Position numbers and translations under genes: made by a program. Positions 8,624-16,900 of a stretch of 64,000 bases of DNA are shown here, one piece after another. The DNA is from an uncultured Verrucomicrobiae bacterium. GTDB lineage: Bacteria; Verrucomicrobiota; Verrucomicrobiia; Limisphaerales; UBA1096. Each line of letters opens with the position of its first letter. The first letter of the stretch is position 1. Where the stretch lies: the NCBI GenBank assembly GCA_937770485.1, contig CALJHX010000020.1, forward strand, positions 1 through 64,000, written 5' to 3'. Below the pieces are notes generated by a model, which was given only the letters and a program-made list of their open reading frames with translations, made no database searches and was not told where the DNA came from.

Positions 8624-9258
8624 TTCCCTTCAGCTTTCAATTCAGCACCCGTCTTGCCGCCGTGTTTGCGTAGGAGCGCGGCGGTTTCGTTGCGATTGCC
8701 AAATGACGCCATATCCAAGGGAGTCATTCCATCTATTTTCATTGTGTTCACATCTGCGCCACAAGTGATTAGTAGTTCGACAATTTCCTTCTGTCCACTG
8801 TATGCACCCTCATGCAAAGGAGTGAAACCAGCGTTATTCTTCACACTCACATCAGCACCTTTGTTGACAAGCATTTTGATGATTTCTTTGTAACCCCCAA
8901 TAACCGCGGGAAACATAGCAGTCTCGCCACGTTCATCCTTTGCATTCACATCTGTACCAGCAGCCAAATGATGCATGACGGCTTGGATATCCCCTTCTTT
9001 TATAGCGTCTTGAATAGAGATATCTGGCGACTCAAGTTTGACTCGCGACTGTTCTGGTTGCGAGACTTCAACGAGGGGTTCAACTGGTGGTGCTTCTACC
9101 AATGTAGACGGCGGCGGAACTGGCGATTCAGCATCTGGGGCAAGCTTCACATCACGAGCCTGTTCAACGGGTAGTGCTTCTAGTGCAGTCGACTGCTGCG
9201 CCTCTCTACACCCCGCCAGCAGGACAGCTGCGATTGTTGTTATTAGTAAGTATTTCAT
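8614..9258 (-). CDS. Ankyrin-repeat lipoprotein
   Basis: The 214-residue product starts with MKYLLITTIAAVLLAGC, a lipobox leader, followed by a Pro/Glu-rich linker to about residue 75. Four ankyrin repeats follow (DISIQDAIKEGD, DERGETAMFPAVIGGYKEI, NAGFTPLHEGAYSGQ, IDGMTPLDMASFGN), then the family tail [14 protein letters not shown] with two extra residues. The neighbouring DUF1223 fusion starts inside the last codons. It is the best intact match to the broken copy at 5156-5752, so the two are recent duplicates. The probable role is a membrane-anchored binding protein; no partner can be named. Confidence 0.85.
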   Translation of the reverse strand: MKYLLITTIAAVLLAGCREAQQSTALEALPVEQARDVKLAPDAESPVPPPSTLVEAPPVEPLVEVSQPEQSRVKLESPDISIQDAIKEGDIQAVMHHLAAGTDVNAKDERGETAMFPAVIGGYKEIIKMLVNKGADVSVKNNAGFTPLHEGAYSGQKEIVELLITCGADVNTMKIDGMTPLDMASFGNRNETAALLRKHGGKTGAELKAEGKCN

Positions 9259-9261
9259 TAA

Positions 9262-9621
9262 TTAGTAGATAAACTCTGATGCCCCACTAGCGATAAGCAT
9301 TTCCGCTATTTCATTTTGGAAGTTATTATCCGCAAGGTTCAAAGGAGTCAGGTTTTTACTTGTCTTGGCATTTAAATTCGCTCCTCTGATAATGAGTAAT
9401 GCAACAACTTCCTTTTGCCCTTTCATGGCAGCCCAATGCAAAGCGGTCATTTTATTTGCGTCCATATCGTTTACACCCATTCCCGTAGCCAGGTGTTGCT
9501 TGACAGCTTTAATGTTTCCGATTTTAGCAGCCTTGTGAATAGATATGACTGGTGACTGTACTCGGGATACACACCCCACCAGAAGCAAGGCTGCGATTGT
9601 TGTGATTAGGAGGTGCTTCAT
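9262..9621 (-). CDS. Short ankyrin-repeat lipoprotein
   Basis: The 119-residue product has the leader MKHLLITTIAALLLVGC, no long linker, and three ankyrin repeats (ISIHKAAKIGN, NKMTALHWAAMKGQKEV, SKNLTPLNLADNNFQNEI), ending GASEFIY without the usual [11 protein letters not shown] tail. The next ankyrin gene begins three bases after its stop. The leader is almost the same as the one in front of the pectate-lyase-like gene (5159), so the leaders have moved independently of what follows them. Confidence 0.82.
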   Translation of the reverse strand: MKHLLITTIAALLLVGCVSRVQSPVISIHKAAKIGNIKAVKQHLATGMGVNDMDANKMTALHWAAMKGQKEVVALLIIRGANLNAKTSKNLTPLNLADNNFQNEIAEMLIASGASEFIY

Positions 9622-9660
9622 TCAGCGTTTATGGGTTGCTTCGATTTTAGTCCAAGCCAA

Positions 9661-10335
9661 CTAGTTTGGATCTATTATATAAAGCATATTACGAGCTCGT
9701 TTCGCTCCATCATAAACTTTCGCAGGAACACTTTGGAACTTGCAGTTAAACCCGCCTAAACGGTTTTCAAATTTCAGGTCGGGCCCTGCGGACCAGACTG
9801 CGATTCGTCCACCTTTTTTAAGAACTCTACACATTAAGCGGATACCTGAAGTAGAGTAAAGTTGGTCATTATTCACGTCGACCATTGCAACGGGGCCGTT
9901 ATCCACGTCGAGCAATATAGCGTCATAGGTTCGGGGTCCAGTATTTCTAATCAGATCAATCACGTCCACCCTTTTAACATCAACACAAGGGTCATCAAGC
10001 AGCATGCCGTTTAGGCTTTTCAGATAAGTTCGGTTCCATTCTATTACTTCTGGAATCAATTCTGCCAACACGACTTTCATTTTGGGATTCCCCGACTCCA
10101 AGACACTTTTCAACGTGAATCCAAGACCAAGTCCACCGATGAGAACCCGGGTAGAAATATCTTTGTTTATTTGATCGACCCCTATTCTTCCAAGCAAACT
10201 CTCTGATGCTGTAACCTTTGAATGCATCAATTCCTTACCGTTTAAAGATACCGAAAAGGCCCCATCGTGTTCGTAGAGGGTCATGCAGGCTCCGTTTGGA
10301 GTAATTGAGTCGGCAATTTTTATCCTTGGTTTCAT
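9661..10335 (-). CDS. Spermidine-synthase-like methyltransferase-fold protein
   Basis: The 224-residue product has a SAM/decarboxy-SAM-binding Rossmann pattern: [20 protein letters not shown] is the glycine-rich loop, [15 protein letters not shown] the acidic strand end, and [15 protein letters not shown] the following Asp motif, as in spermidine synthase relatives. [13 protein letters not shown] is the typical late strand. No signal peptide is present, so it is cytoplasmic, unlike its neighbours. ATG 10335 overlaps the TGA of an ankyrin tail as ATGA, the same junction used by true ankyrin leaders. This suggests it was captured behind the tail. Its reaction is not known; many such proteins are not polyamine synthases. 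Confidence 0.7.
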   Translation of the reverse strand: MKPRIKIADSITPNGACMTLYEHDGAFSVSLNGKELMHSKVTASESLLGRIGVDQINKDISTRVLIGGLGLGFTLKSVLESGNPKMKVVLAELIPEVIEWNRTYLKSLNGMLLDDPCVDVKRVDVIDLIRNTGPRTYDAILLDVDNGPVAMVDVNNDQLYSTSGIRLMCRVLKKGGRIAVWSAGPDLKFENRLGGFNCKFQSVPAKVYDGAKRARNMLYIIDPN

Positions 10336-10571
10336 CCGCCTTCAGCTTTCAATTCTGCACCCGTCTTGCCGCCGTGTTTGCGGAGGAGGTCGGCGATTTC
10401 GGCCTTGGAGTCCAAATCCAGAGGCGTCTTTCCCTTGAACAAGCGGTCACTAGGCGCAACCTTCGCATTCACATCCGCACCTTTGGCAATTAACAGTTCA
10501 ACGATTTCCCTGTGACCACTCAAAGTCGCATGAAGCAAAGGAGTCCCTCCATCTTTATCCTTCGCATTCAC
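10332..10571 (-). pseudogene. 5'-truncated ankyrin gene
   Basis: The frame (GTG 10571) starts within what would be the first repeat ([19 protein letters not shown]) and runs through one further repeat to the tail [14 protein letters not shown]. Leader, linker and first repeat are missing. Upstream the homology ends at about 10585 in AT-rich sequence just behind the CE6-type esterase gene. A deletion or insertion probably removed the 5' half. Confidence 0.7.
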
Positions 10572-10619
10572 ATCAGTAAAAGGACAAGTTAATTACTCAT
10601 TAAATCGCTTTTAAATCCG

Positions 10620-11354
10620 TTATCTGGATTTAGGGGCTTGCCTGATCAACTTAAGTGCACTTTCAGCAAAGCGTTTGCCCAGCGTCTTGTATCCCTCGGC
10701 TGAGTAATGCAGGTCATTCTGAATCTTTTTGCCTTTTCGATTAACCCCATCATTGAGGTCATCCGTATTCACCCAGGCAAATTTGGGGCTTGATTCAGCC
10801 AATTTTACTTGAATCTTACGAACCATCGTCCAGTGGGGATATCTCCTGTTCTTTAGATCAAAGTCACTGAGGCGCCCGATCACGAAGTTTATATCGCTGC
10901 GGCCAAGATCCCTGCTGAGTTGATCGTAAAGCCCCTTAAGGCTGGCTTCATATACTTCACCCCATTGCATCTTGGCGTCCCTTTCACCCTGCATCCATAT
11001 GAATGTGACTGAATTCAGAGTCTGCCCCTTGATTACAGGCATTACCTTCCCCATGAGTCGGTCATAGAGATCTCCTGTTTGTTTCGGTTTTTCTGCCTCA
11101 GGTGATTTCCAGTCCTTCCACCAGCGTTGTATGGGTTGGCCACCCATGGCATCCTGTATTACGATTGCCTTGTCTTCTCCAAAGGCCACTTTTATCGCCG
11201 GAACAAACGCTTCCTCAGGGCGGTGTCCCTGCATGTTCGATTGCCCTGAAAGAATAAAAAGATGCTTGCCTGTTTCAGTTGCTCCAGCCCCTCTCGGCTG
11301 CATCAGAGCCAAAGACTCGACTAGTACTATCGTGAATAAAATTAGTGGTTTCAT
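10620..11354 (-). CDS. Secreted SGNH/CE6-type sialate O-acetylesterase-like protein
   Basis: The 244-residue product has an N-terminal signal (MKPLILFTIVLVESLAL to GAGA). KHLFILSGQSNMQGH carries the catalytic-Ser GQSNM block of the carbohydrate esterase 6 / DUF303 family. FIWMQGERDAKM is the Gly/Glu block, and NDLHYSAEGYKTLGKRFAESAL the C-terminal Asp-x-x-His catalytic part. Members remove acetyl groups from xylan, sialic acid or other sugars outside the cytoplasm. The gene sits between an ankyrin remnant and the 5'-truncated ankyrin gene. Confidence 0.85.
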   Translation of the reverse strand: MKPLILFTIVLVESLALMQPRGAGATETGKHLFILSGQSNMQGHRPEEAFVPAIKVAFGEDKAIVIQDAMGGQPIQRWWKDWKSPEAEKPKQTGDLYDRLMGKVMPVIKGQTLNSVTFIWMQGERDAKMQWGEVYEASLKGLYDQLSRDLGRSDINFVIGRLSDFDLKNRRYPHWTMVRKIQVKLAESSPKFAWVNTDDLNDGVNRKGKKIQNDLHYSAEGYKTLGKRFAESALKLIRQAPKSR

Positions 11355-11523
11355 TGGTCCGCGAAAAGTTCAGCTTATTTTTTATTGATTGCAACGAGTT
11401 TCTTTGATGGCATGGCTAAGGCAAAATTTCAAAAAAAGGAGCCGGTACACCCTTTGTAAACCAAGTTAAAAAAATGTGATTTATTTAGCCGTTTGACATT
11501 CAGCAACTTTGCTTTAGCTCCGT

Positions 11524-11659
11524 TCATTTGCCTACACAGCTTTCAATTATTCTCGCGTCTTGCTGTCGAGGTTTGCTTCCCTAGCTGGGGCGTTCACCGC
11601 GGTGACACGCGTCCCGTCCACAGGTAGGCTGCGATGGCTGTAATCACGAGTTGTTTCAT
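11524..11659 (-). pseudogene. Ankyrin gene remnant: leader joined to tail, repeats deleted
   Basis: ATG 11659 overlaps the TGA of the full-length ankyrin gene (ATGA) and reads MKQLVITAIAAYLWTG, a damaged leader, then hits a stop. About 55 bases later the DNA matches the conserved tail (aattgaaagctg near 11540-11551, then ggcaaATGA at 11524-11532). Everything between leader and tail, normally several hundred bases of linker and repeats, is gone. This is direct evidence of deletion between modules. Confidence 0.7.
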
Positions 11660-12474
11660 TTGCCTCCGGTTTCCAGTTCAGCCCCGGTTTTGCCTCCGTG
11701 ATTCCGGAGAATGGCGGCGACCTCCTCCTTTTTGTTCCTGACGGCCCAGTCCAGCGGCGTGTCCCCAAAAGCGATGGTCACGTTGACGTTCGCGCCGTTG
11801 GCCAACAGCAGTTCCACGATCTCTTTTTGGCCGGTCGAGGCCGACTTGTGCAGGGGGGTTGTTCCGCCTGCCCCATTCACGTTCGCCCCCTTGGCAACGA
11901 GCAATTCAACCATCCCGGGGAGACCTTCTTTCACAGCGGAATCCAGTGGGGAATCAGCGAAGGCATCCTTCGCATTAACGTCCGCGCCTTTGGCCAACAA
12001 CAACTCGACGATGTTCCCGCGACTTTTTTTCACTGCTGAAAAGATCGGCGATGCTTTGCTATCACCCCCCTTGGCCTTGACGTCCGCACCTTTGGCAATG
12101 AGCAGCTTGGCCACTTCCTCGTGCCCGGCACTTGCCGCAAAATGAAGCGGAGTCAATCCGTCGGCATCCCCCGCGTTCACGTCCGCGCTGCTGGAAATCA
12201 ACAATCCGGCGACGGCAACCTGCCCACCACGGGCCGTGTAATGCAGGGCGGTAGAGCCCCATTTGTTTTTTGCATCCACGCCGGTGCCGGCGGCCAGATG
12301 CTGCTGGACGACCCCCATGTCTCCCTTCCACGCAGCCTGGTGAATGGGAACGCCGGGCACTTCCATCTTAGCGGGAGCTTGGACTGGTTTGGCCTCGGCC
12401 GGATTCTGCGACGATGTCGTCCCGCATCCCACCAACAGCGCTGCGGTGATTGTTGATATAATTGCTTGTTTCAT
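11656..12474 (-). CDS. Full-length ankyrin-repeat lipoprotein
   Basis: At 272 residues this is the longest member of the array. The leader MKQAIISTITAALLVGC is followed by a short Pro/Ala linker and VPIHQAAWKGD. About seven ankyrin repeats follow, with the usual TPLHxAA and ADVNAKD patterns (WGSTALHYTARGGQ, DGLTPLHFAASAGHEEV, GGTTPLHKSASTGQKEI, GDTPLDWAVRNKKEEV). The tail is [14 protein letters not shown]. It is more GC-rich than the other array genes and may be the ancestral copy. It would be anchored in the inner or outer membrane, facing the periplasm. Confidence 0.88.
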   Translation of the reverse strand: MKQAIISTITAALLVGCGTTSSQNPAEAKPVQAPAKMEVPGVPIHQAAWKGDMGVVQQHLAAGTGVDAKNKWGSTALHYTARGGQVAVAGLLISSSADVNAGDADGLTPLHFAASAGHEEVAKLLIAKGADVKAKGGDSKASPIFSAVKKSRGNIVELLLAKGADVNAKDAFADSPLDSAVKEGLPGMVELLVAKGANVNGAGGTTPLHKSASTGQKEIVELLLANGANVNVTIAFGDTPLDWAVRNKKEEVAAILRNHGGKTGAELETGGK

Positions 12475-12546
12475 CAGCTTTCTGAATGGCGGAACGGTAG
12501 CACCCTACCCAGTGCCGGCCAACTTCAATCCGGAAGCACAACCCTG

Positions 12547-13230
12547 TCAACGGACAACGTACGACAGCAACTCCTCCATCACCTGATTGATATCGGCGCA
12601 AGCGGTTTTGGAGGTCTCCCGGATGTTCGCATCTGTTTGCACGTAATCTCCGGGTACCAGTTCATCACTGCAGTGTTCGAGGATCAATGACGCTGATTCC
12701 GGCGTCGTCTCGAGATGGAACTGCAGCCCGACGACATTCCGGCCGATCTGAAACGCTTGATTCTCGCAGGCATCACTCTTGGCCAAGTGCACCGCCCCGC
12801 TTGGCAGATCAAATACCTCGCCGTGCCAATGGAAGACCGGAATACCCGGCGGCAACCGAAAAACATCCTCTCCCGTGACCGCTGCCTCCAGAGGGAACCA
12901 GCCGATCTCCGTGTGACGACCGGAGTACACCTTGGCACCAAGCGCACTGGCGATTAGCTGCGCCCCAAGACAAATACCGATGACCGGCAGACCAAGCCGG
13001 ATCGCCTGGCGAATGAATTCCTTTTCCTGCACGAGCCACGGATGCTCCGATTCGTCGTTAACGCTCATCGGCCCGCCCATCACGATGACGAGATCGACTC
13101 GGCTAGAATCCGGAAGCTTGGCCGACTCGTAAAACCGCGTGTATCGAACATCTGCATTCCGACTGGCGAACCAACGTGACATGCTCCCTACCCCCTCGAA
13201 GGCGACATGCTGTAACACGTGAACATTCAT
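12547..13230 (-). CDS. Class I glutamine amidotransferase (GMP-synthase-like)
   Basis: The 227-residue stand-alone GATase domain has the nucleophile in GICLGAQ, the His in GLQFHLETT followed by the catalytic Glu, and the oxyanion region MGGPMSVND. Such proteins release ammonia from glutamine or have gamma-glutamyl hydrolase-like activity; the synthase partner is not next to it. It marks the return to GC-rich chromosomal genes after the ankyrin array. A CTTGGCCAAG palindrome lies at 12778. Confidence 0.85.
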   Translation of the reverse strand: MNVHVLQHVAFEGVGSMSRWFASRNADVRYTRFYESAKLPDSSRVDLVIVMGGPMSVNDESEHPWLVQEKEFIRQAIRLGLPVIGICLGAQLIASALGAKVYSGRHTEIGWFPLEAAVTGEDVFRLPPGIPVFHWHGEVFDLPSGAVHLAKSDACENQAFQIGRNVVGLQFHLETTPESASLILEHCSDELVPGDYVQTDANIRETSKTACADINQVMEELLSYVVR

Positions 13231-13240
13231 CCTAAATCAG

Positions 13241-13507
13241 TTAACAGGAGGCCAGAAAAACAACCAACCAACAGGCACCGACAGTGTACAGCGTCACCGT
13301 GCTACTGGCCGTGTGCCTGTTGCCCGGTCTCAGGATGTATCGGTGAATGATTGCCGCAATGAAAAGCCCAAGCACCGTCCCGACGACTGGCACGATCACA
13401 AACACCCGAACCGCCACCCCCAACACATCAAGCAGCAGCGGTAAAAGGCCAAACAGCAGGCAGATCAACAAGACCGCCCCGATAATCCATAATGCCGATT
13501 TTTTCAC
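13241..13507 (-). CDS. Small integral membrane protein, unknown
   Basis: The 88-residue frame is mostly hydrophobic, with three predicted spans (about residues 6-28, 30-52 and 66-88). The middle has a short polar stretch, RPGNRHTASS. I recognise no family. It lies 10 bases downstream of the amidotransferase on the same strand. Confidence 0.55.
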   Translation of the reverse strand: MKKSALWIIGAVLLICLLFGLLPLLLDVLGVAVRVFVIVPVVGTVLGLFIAAIIHRYILRPGNRHTASSTVTLYTVGACWLVVFLASC

Positions 13508-13549
13508 TTCATCACTCAGTTCGAACTCTCTCCCAGCCAGGAAGATGAA

Positions 13550-13783
13550 TCATGCCAGCCCCAGCAGTTCGCGGGCCTCACTGTGGCCGGCGGCGGTGTT
13601 GCCGAACGAAAGCCGGCCCGGCCCCTCGCCAGCGAAGACCGGCGCGAGGCCGAGATCGAATGCCAGCGTCGAGCCGACGCTGCTGACAAGCATGCCCCCG
13701 CCAACATCGGCGAGAAAGGCGCGACGGGAATTGAAACGGAACCTGGCATCGTGAGAATGGAGGGATGAAGGTTCTTTTTGCAT
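13550..13783 (-). CDS. Short Tat-signal protein, probably a truncated family member
   Basis: From ATG 13783 the 77 residues read through a twin-arginine signal (NSRRAFLADVGGGMLVSSVG) and LAFDLGLAPVFAGEGP, which resembles the start of a large secreted protein common in Planctomycetes and Verrucomicrobia. It then jumps to AGHSEARELLGLA and a stop. The several hundred residues usually following are missing, so I suspect an internal deletion. It is divergently placed from the large dehydrogenase gene, with CTTGGCCAAG at 13848 between them. Confidence 0.45.
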   Translation of the reverse strand: MQKEPSSLHSHDARFRFNSRRAFLADVGGGMLVSSVGSTLAFDLGLAPVFAGEGPGRLSFGNTAAGHSEARELLGLA

Positions 13784-13921
13784 TTCGATTCAACGATAAA
13801 CCTCGAGATTTCAACCGTCAAGCTGCCCTTCCCTACCCAACCAATCACTTGGCCAAGCGCGCCTTTGGCTTGGCTTCGGGATGGCTATTGCTACGCTGCC
13901 GCCGAGCCATTTGAACGCATC

Positions 13922-16900
13922 ATGATACGCCTCGTCCATTTCTCTGCCTTCGCCGCCTTCGCCGTTGCCGCGCTTGGCCAAATCTCAAAACCGGCAGATG
14001 CACCCAAGCCGCTCTCCCCCGCCGAGAGTGCCAAACTCGTGAACCTCCCGCCCGGCTTCCGGCTGGAACTGGTCGCCGCCGAGCCGCTCGTCCGCCAGCC
14101 CTCCGGCGTCTGCTGGGACGCGCACGGCAACCTCTTCGTCAGCGAACTGCACGGCTACAATATCGAGGGCCAGTTCGACATCGAGGAGTTGAACAAGACC
14201 GGAAAGCTCGACCGTGTCGTACGGCGCATCGCCGCCAACGAGGACGCCATGCGCCGAGCCGAGAAGGAACAGTTCGGCACCGTCAAGCGGCTGATCGACT
14301 CCGACGGCGACGGCGTGATGGATCACGCCGAGGTGTGGGCCGACCGGCTGCCGGCCTGCCTCGGCATCTGCCCGGCTCGTGGCGGCATCATCGCCATCTG
14401 CGCGCCAGACATAGTGTACCTCGCCGACCGTGACGGCGACGGCCGCGCGGAGGTGCGTGAGACGCTGTTCACAGGTTTCAAGTTCGGCGTCATCGAGCGC
14501 CGCATCAACTCGCCGCAGTGGGGGCCGGACAACTGGATTTACATCGACGGCGGACAGGGCGGCCGCATCACCGGCCCGAGCCTTCCCGCGCCGGTCAATA
14601 TTCCGGTCACCGGATTTCGCATCAAACCGGACGGCTCAGCCATCGAGCCGATCAGCGGCCACACCAGCACGTACGGCTTCACCTTCAACGCCGATGGCGA
14701 CCGGTTCGTGATCTCCACCGGCACGCCCGGCATCCAGGTCGCGCCGTTGCCGTGGCGCTATCTCGCGCGCAACCCGGACGTCGCGGTGAGTGCCTCACGC
14801 CGCAACGCCGCAAACTACAACACCTCGTTCCCGGTCAGTCAGCCGCACCCGTGGCGCACCAAGCGCGCGGCCGATCCCGGCTTCGGCAAATATTACAGCG
14901 ACCACTACGGCACTGCCGAGTCGATCCCCAACGGCTTCTTCACCTCCGCCTGCTCGCCGCTCGTCTACCGGGACTCCGCTCTGCCGGGGCTGCGCGGCCA
15001 AATCCTCGCCTGCGCCCCAGCCCAAAACCTCGTCCACCGCGCTCTCCTTAGCCGCGACGGAACGCTCCTCAAAATCCGCCGCGCGGCGGGCGAGGCGAAG
15101 TCGGAATTTCTCGCGTCGGGCGATATTTGGTTTCACCCGATCCACCTCTCGATTGGCCCGGAGGGAGCCATTTACATCGCCGATTATTACCGCGAAATCA
15201 TCGAGGATTACTCCGCAATCCCGCGCTATTTGCAGCAGCAATACGGACTGGCCGACGGCAACGACCACGGCCGTATTTGGCGGCTCGCGCACGACGACAT
15301 GCCCGAACCGCAGTCGCCGAACCTGGCCAGGCTCAGCAATGCCGCGCTGGCCCGCGAACTCGCCAGCCCGCGCCATTGGCGGCGCCAAACCGCGCGCCGC
15401 ATACTGCTCGAGCGCGGTGCCCGACTGCCCAAAATCGCCCTGCCGACGGACGACACCGCCGCGGCTGTCAACACGCTGTACACGCTCGACGGCCTCGGGC
15501 GACTCAACGACAACACGCTCGCCGACGCGCTTGGCCACGGCGAACCGGGCGTGCGGCGGCATGCGCTGCGCCTGGCCGATCGCCGGTTTGGCGAAAGCGA
15601 AAAACTGCTCACCGCCGCGCTGCAACTCGCCGACGACGACTCGTCGGTTGTCCGTCTGCAACTCGCCCTTTCGATGGGCGAGAGCAGCGACCCCCGAGCC
15701 TTGACCGCCTTGGCCCGCTTGGCCAGGCGGCACGGCGGCGACGAGTGGCTCGGCGATGCCATACTCACCTCCCTCGCCGGTCGCGCCTCGGACATGTTGG
15801 CGGCACTCATCGACAAACCGGCCGAGGCTCACGGCGCGCGCGGCCTGATCGCCCGGTTGTGTGGCTCGATCGCCACCCGGCGCAACACCGCAGAACTGTC
15901 CGCCGCCATCGTCCACGTCGCCGGGTTGACGGATTACGGTCTGCAACTGGCGTGCCTCGCCGGCTTGCGCGAGCCGTTCAAGTCCGCCACCCAAGTGGCC
16001 CTTTCGGACACAGCCCGCGCGGCGCTTGATCAACTGACTGCGGCAGACGACGGCGAGGTGCGAATCGCAGCGGTCGGCCTGAAGCAAATCTTGAAACTCG
16101 AGTCGCCCGCCGATCGCGCGGCGCGCTTGGCCAAGGCGCTTGGCGAAGTCGCCAATGTGCAACTCCCGGCCGATCGCCGCTTGGCTGCCGTGCGGGCGCT
16201 TGGCTCGGAGAACGACCCCGGCATCGCGGCGCGGATGCTCGATGCCTACCCCGCCGCCACGCCGCCGGTGCGCCGCGCCATCCTCAGGGCCGCCTTCGCC
16301 CGGCGCGACCATCTGCCCGCCGTGGTGGCGGCGATGGAGCAGCGGAAACTCTCCCCCGCCGCGCTCAACGCCGTTCAGCGCACGGCGTTGCTCGATCAAA
16401 AAAACGCCGGCTTGGCCAAGCGGGCGCGGGCGCTTTTTGCAACGCTCGAGCCAGTGGACGACGCGACGCTGCAACGGTTCGTCACCGCCCTCAAGGCCAA
16501 GCGAAACCCCGCCGCCGGACAGGTGACGTTCAGCCAGCATTGTGCCACCTGCCACCGAGCGCACGGGGTCGGCTTCGCCGTGGGGCCGGACTTGACCTCG
16601 GAGTTTCGCCGCGCCGAGGAGACGATCGTGCGCGACATCCTCGCGCCGAGCGCGGTGATCGTCGCCGGCCACGAGACGTACACGGTCGAGACCACCGACG
16701 GGCGGGTGCTGAGCGGCGTGCTCGCCGGCGAGTCGGCCAACAGCCTGACGCTGACCCTGCCGGGCGGCGTGCGGCTCGATGTGTTGCGAAAGGACGTGCG
16801 ATCACTCAAGTCACTTGACGTGTCGCTCATGCCGGAGTCGCTCGCGGTGGTGCTCAAGCCAAGCGACGTGGCCAACGTGATCGCCTGGCTTCGGCAGCCG

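Noticed and set aside
9661-10335. Functional spermidine synthase (speE)
   Set aside because: Only the nucleotide-fold motifs are clear; no polyamine-binding signature or speD neighbour is visible, so I keep to 'spermidine-synthase-like'.
3263-12474. Prophage or complete integrative element
   Set aside because: No integrase, transposase, replication, capsid or transfer gene can be found between the tRNA genes or in the ankyrin array.
14795-16672. Long open frame of 625 codons on the minus strand
   Set aside because: It lies wholly opposite the PVC dehydrogenase gene, whose protein has clear domains. High GC causes long antisense frames; the antisense product has no recognisable motifs.
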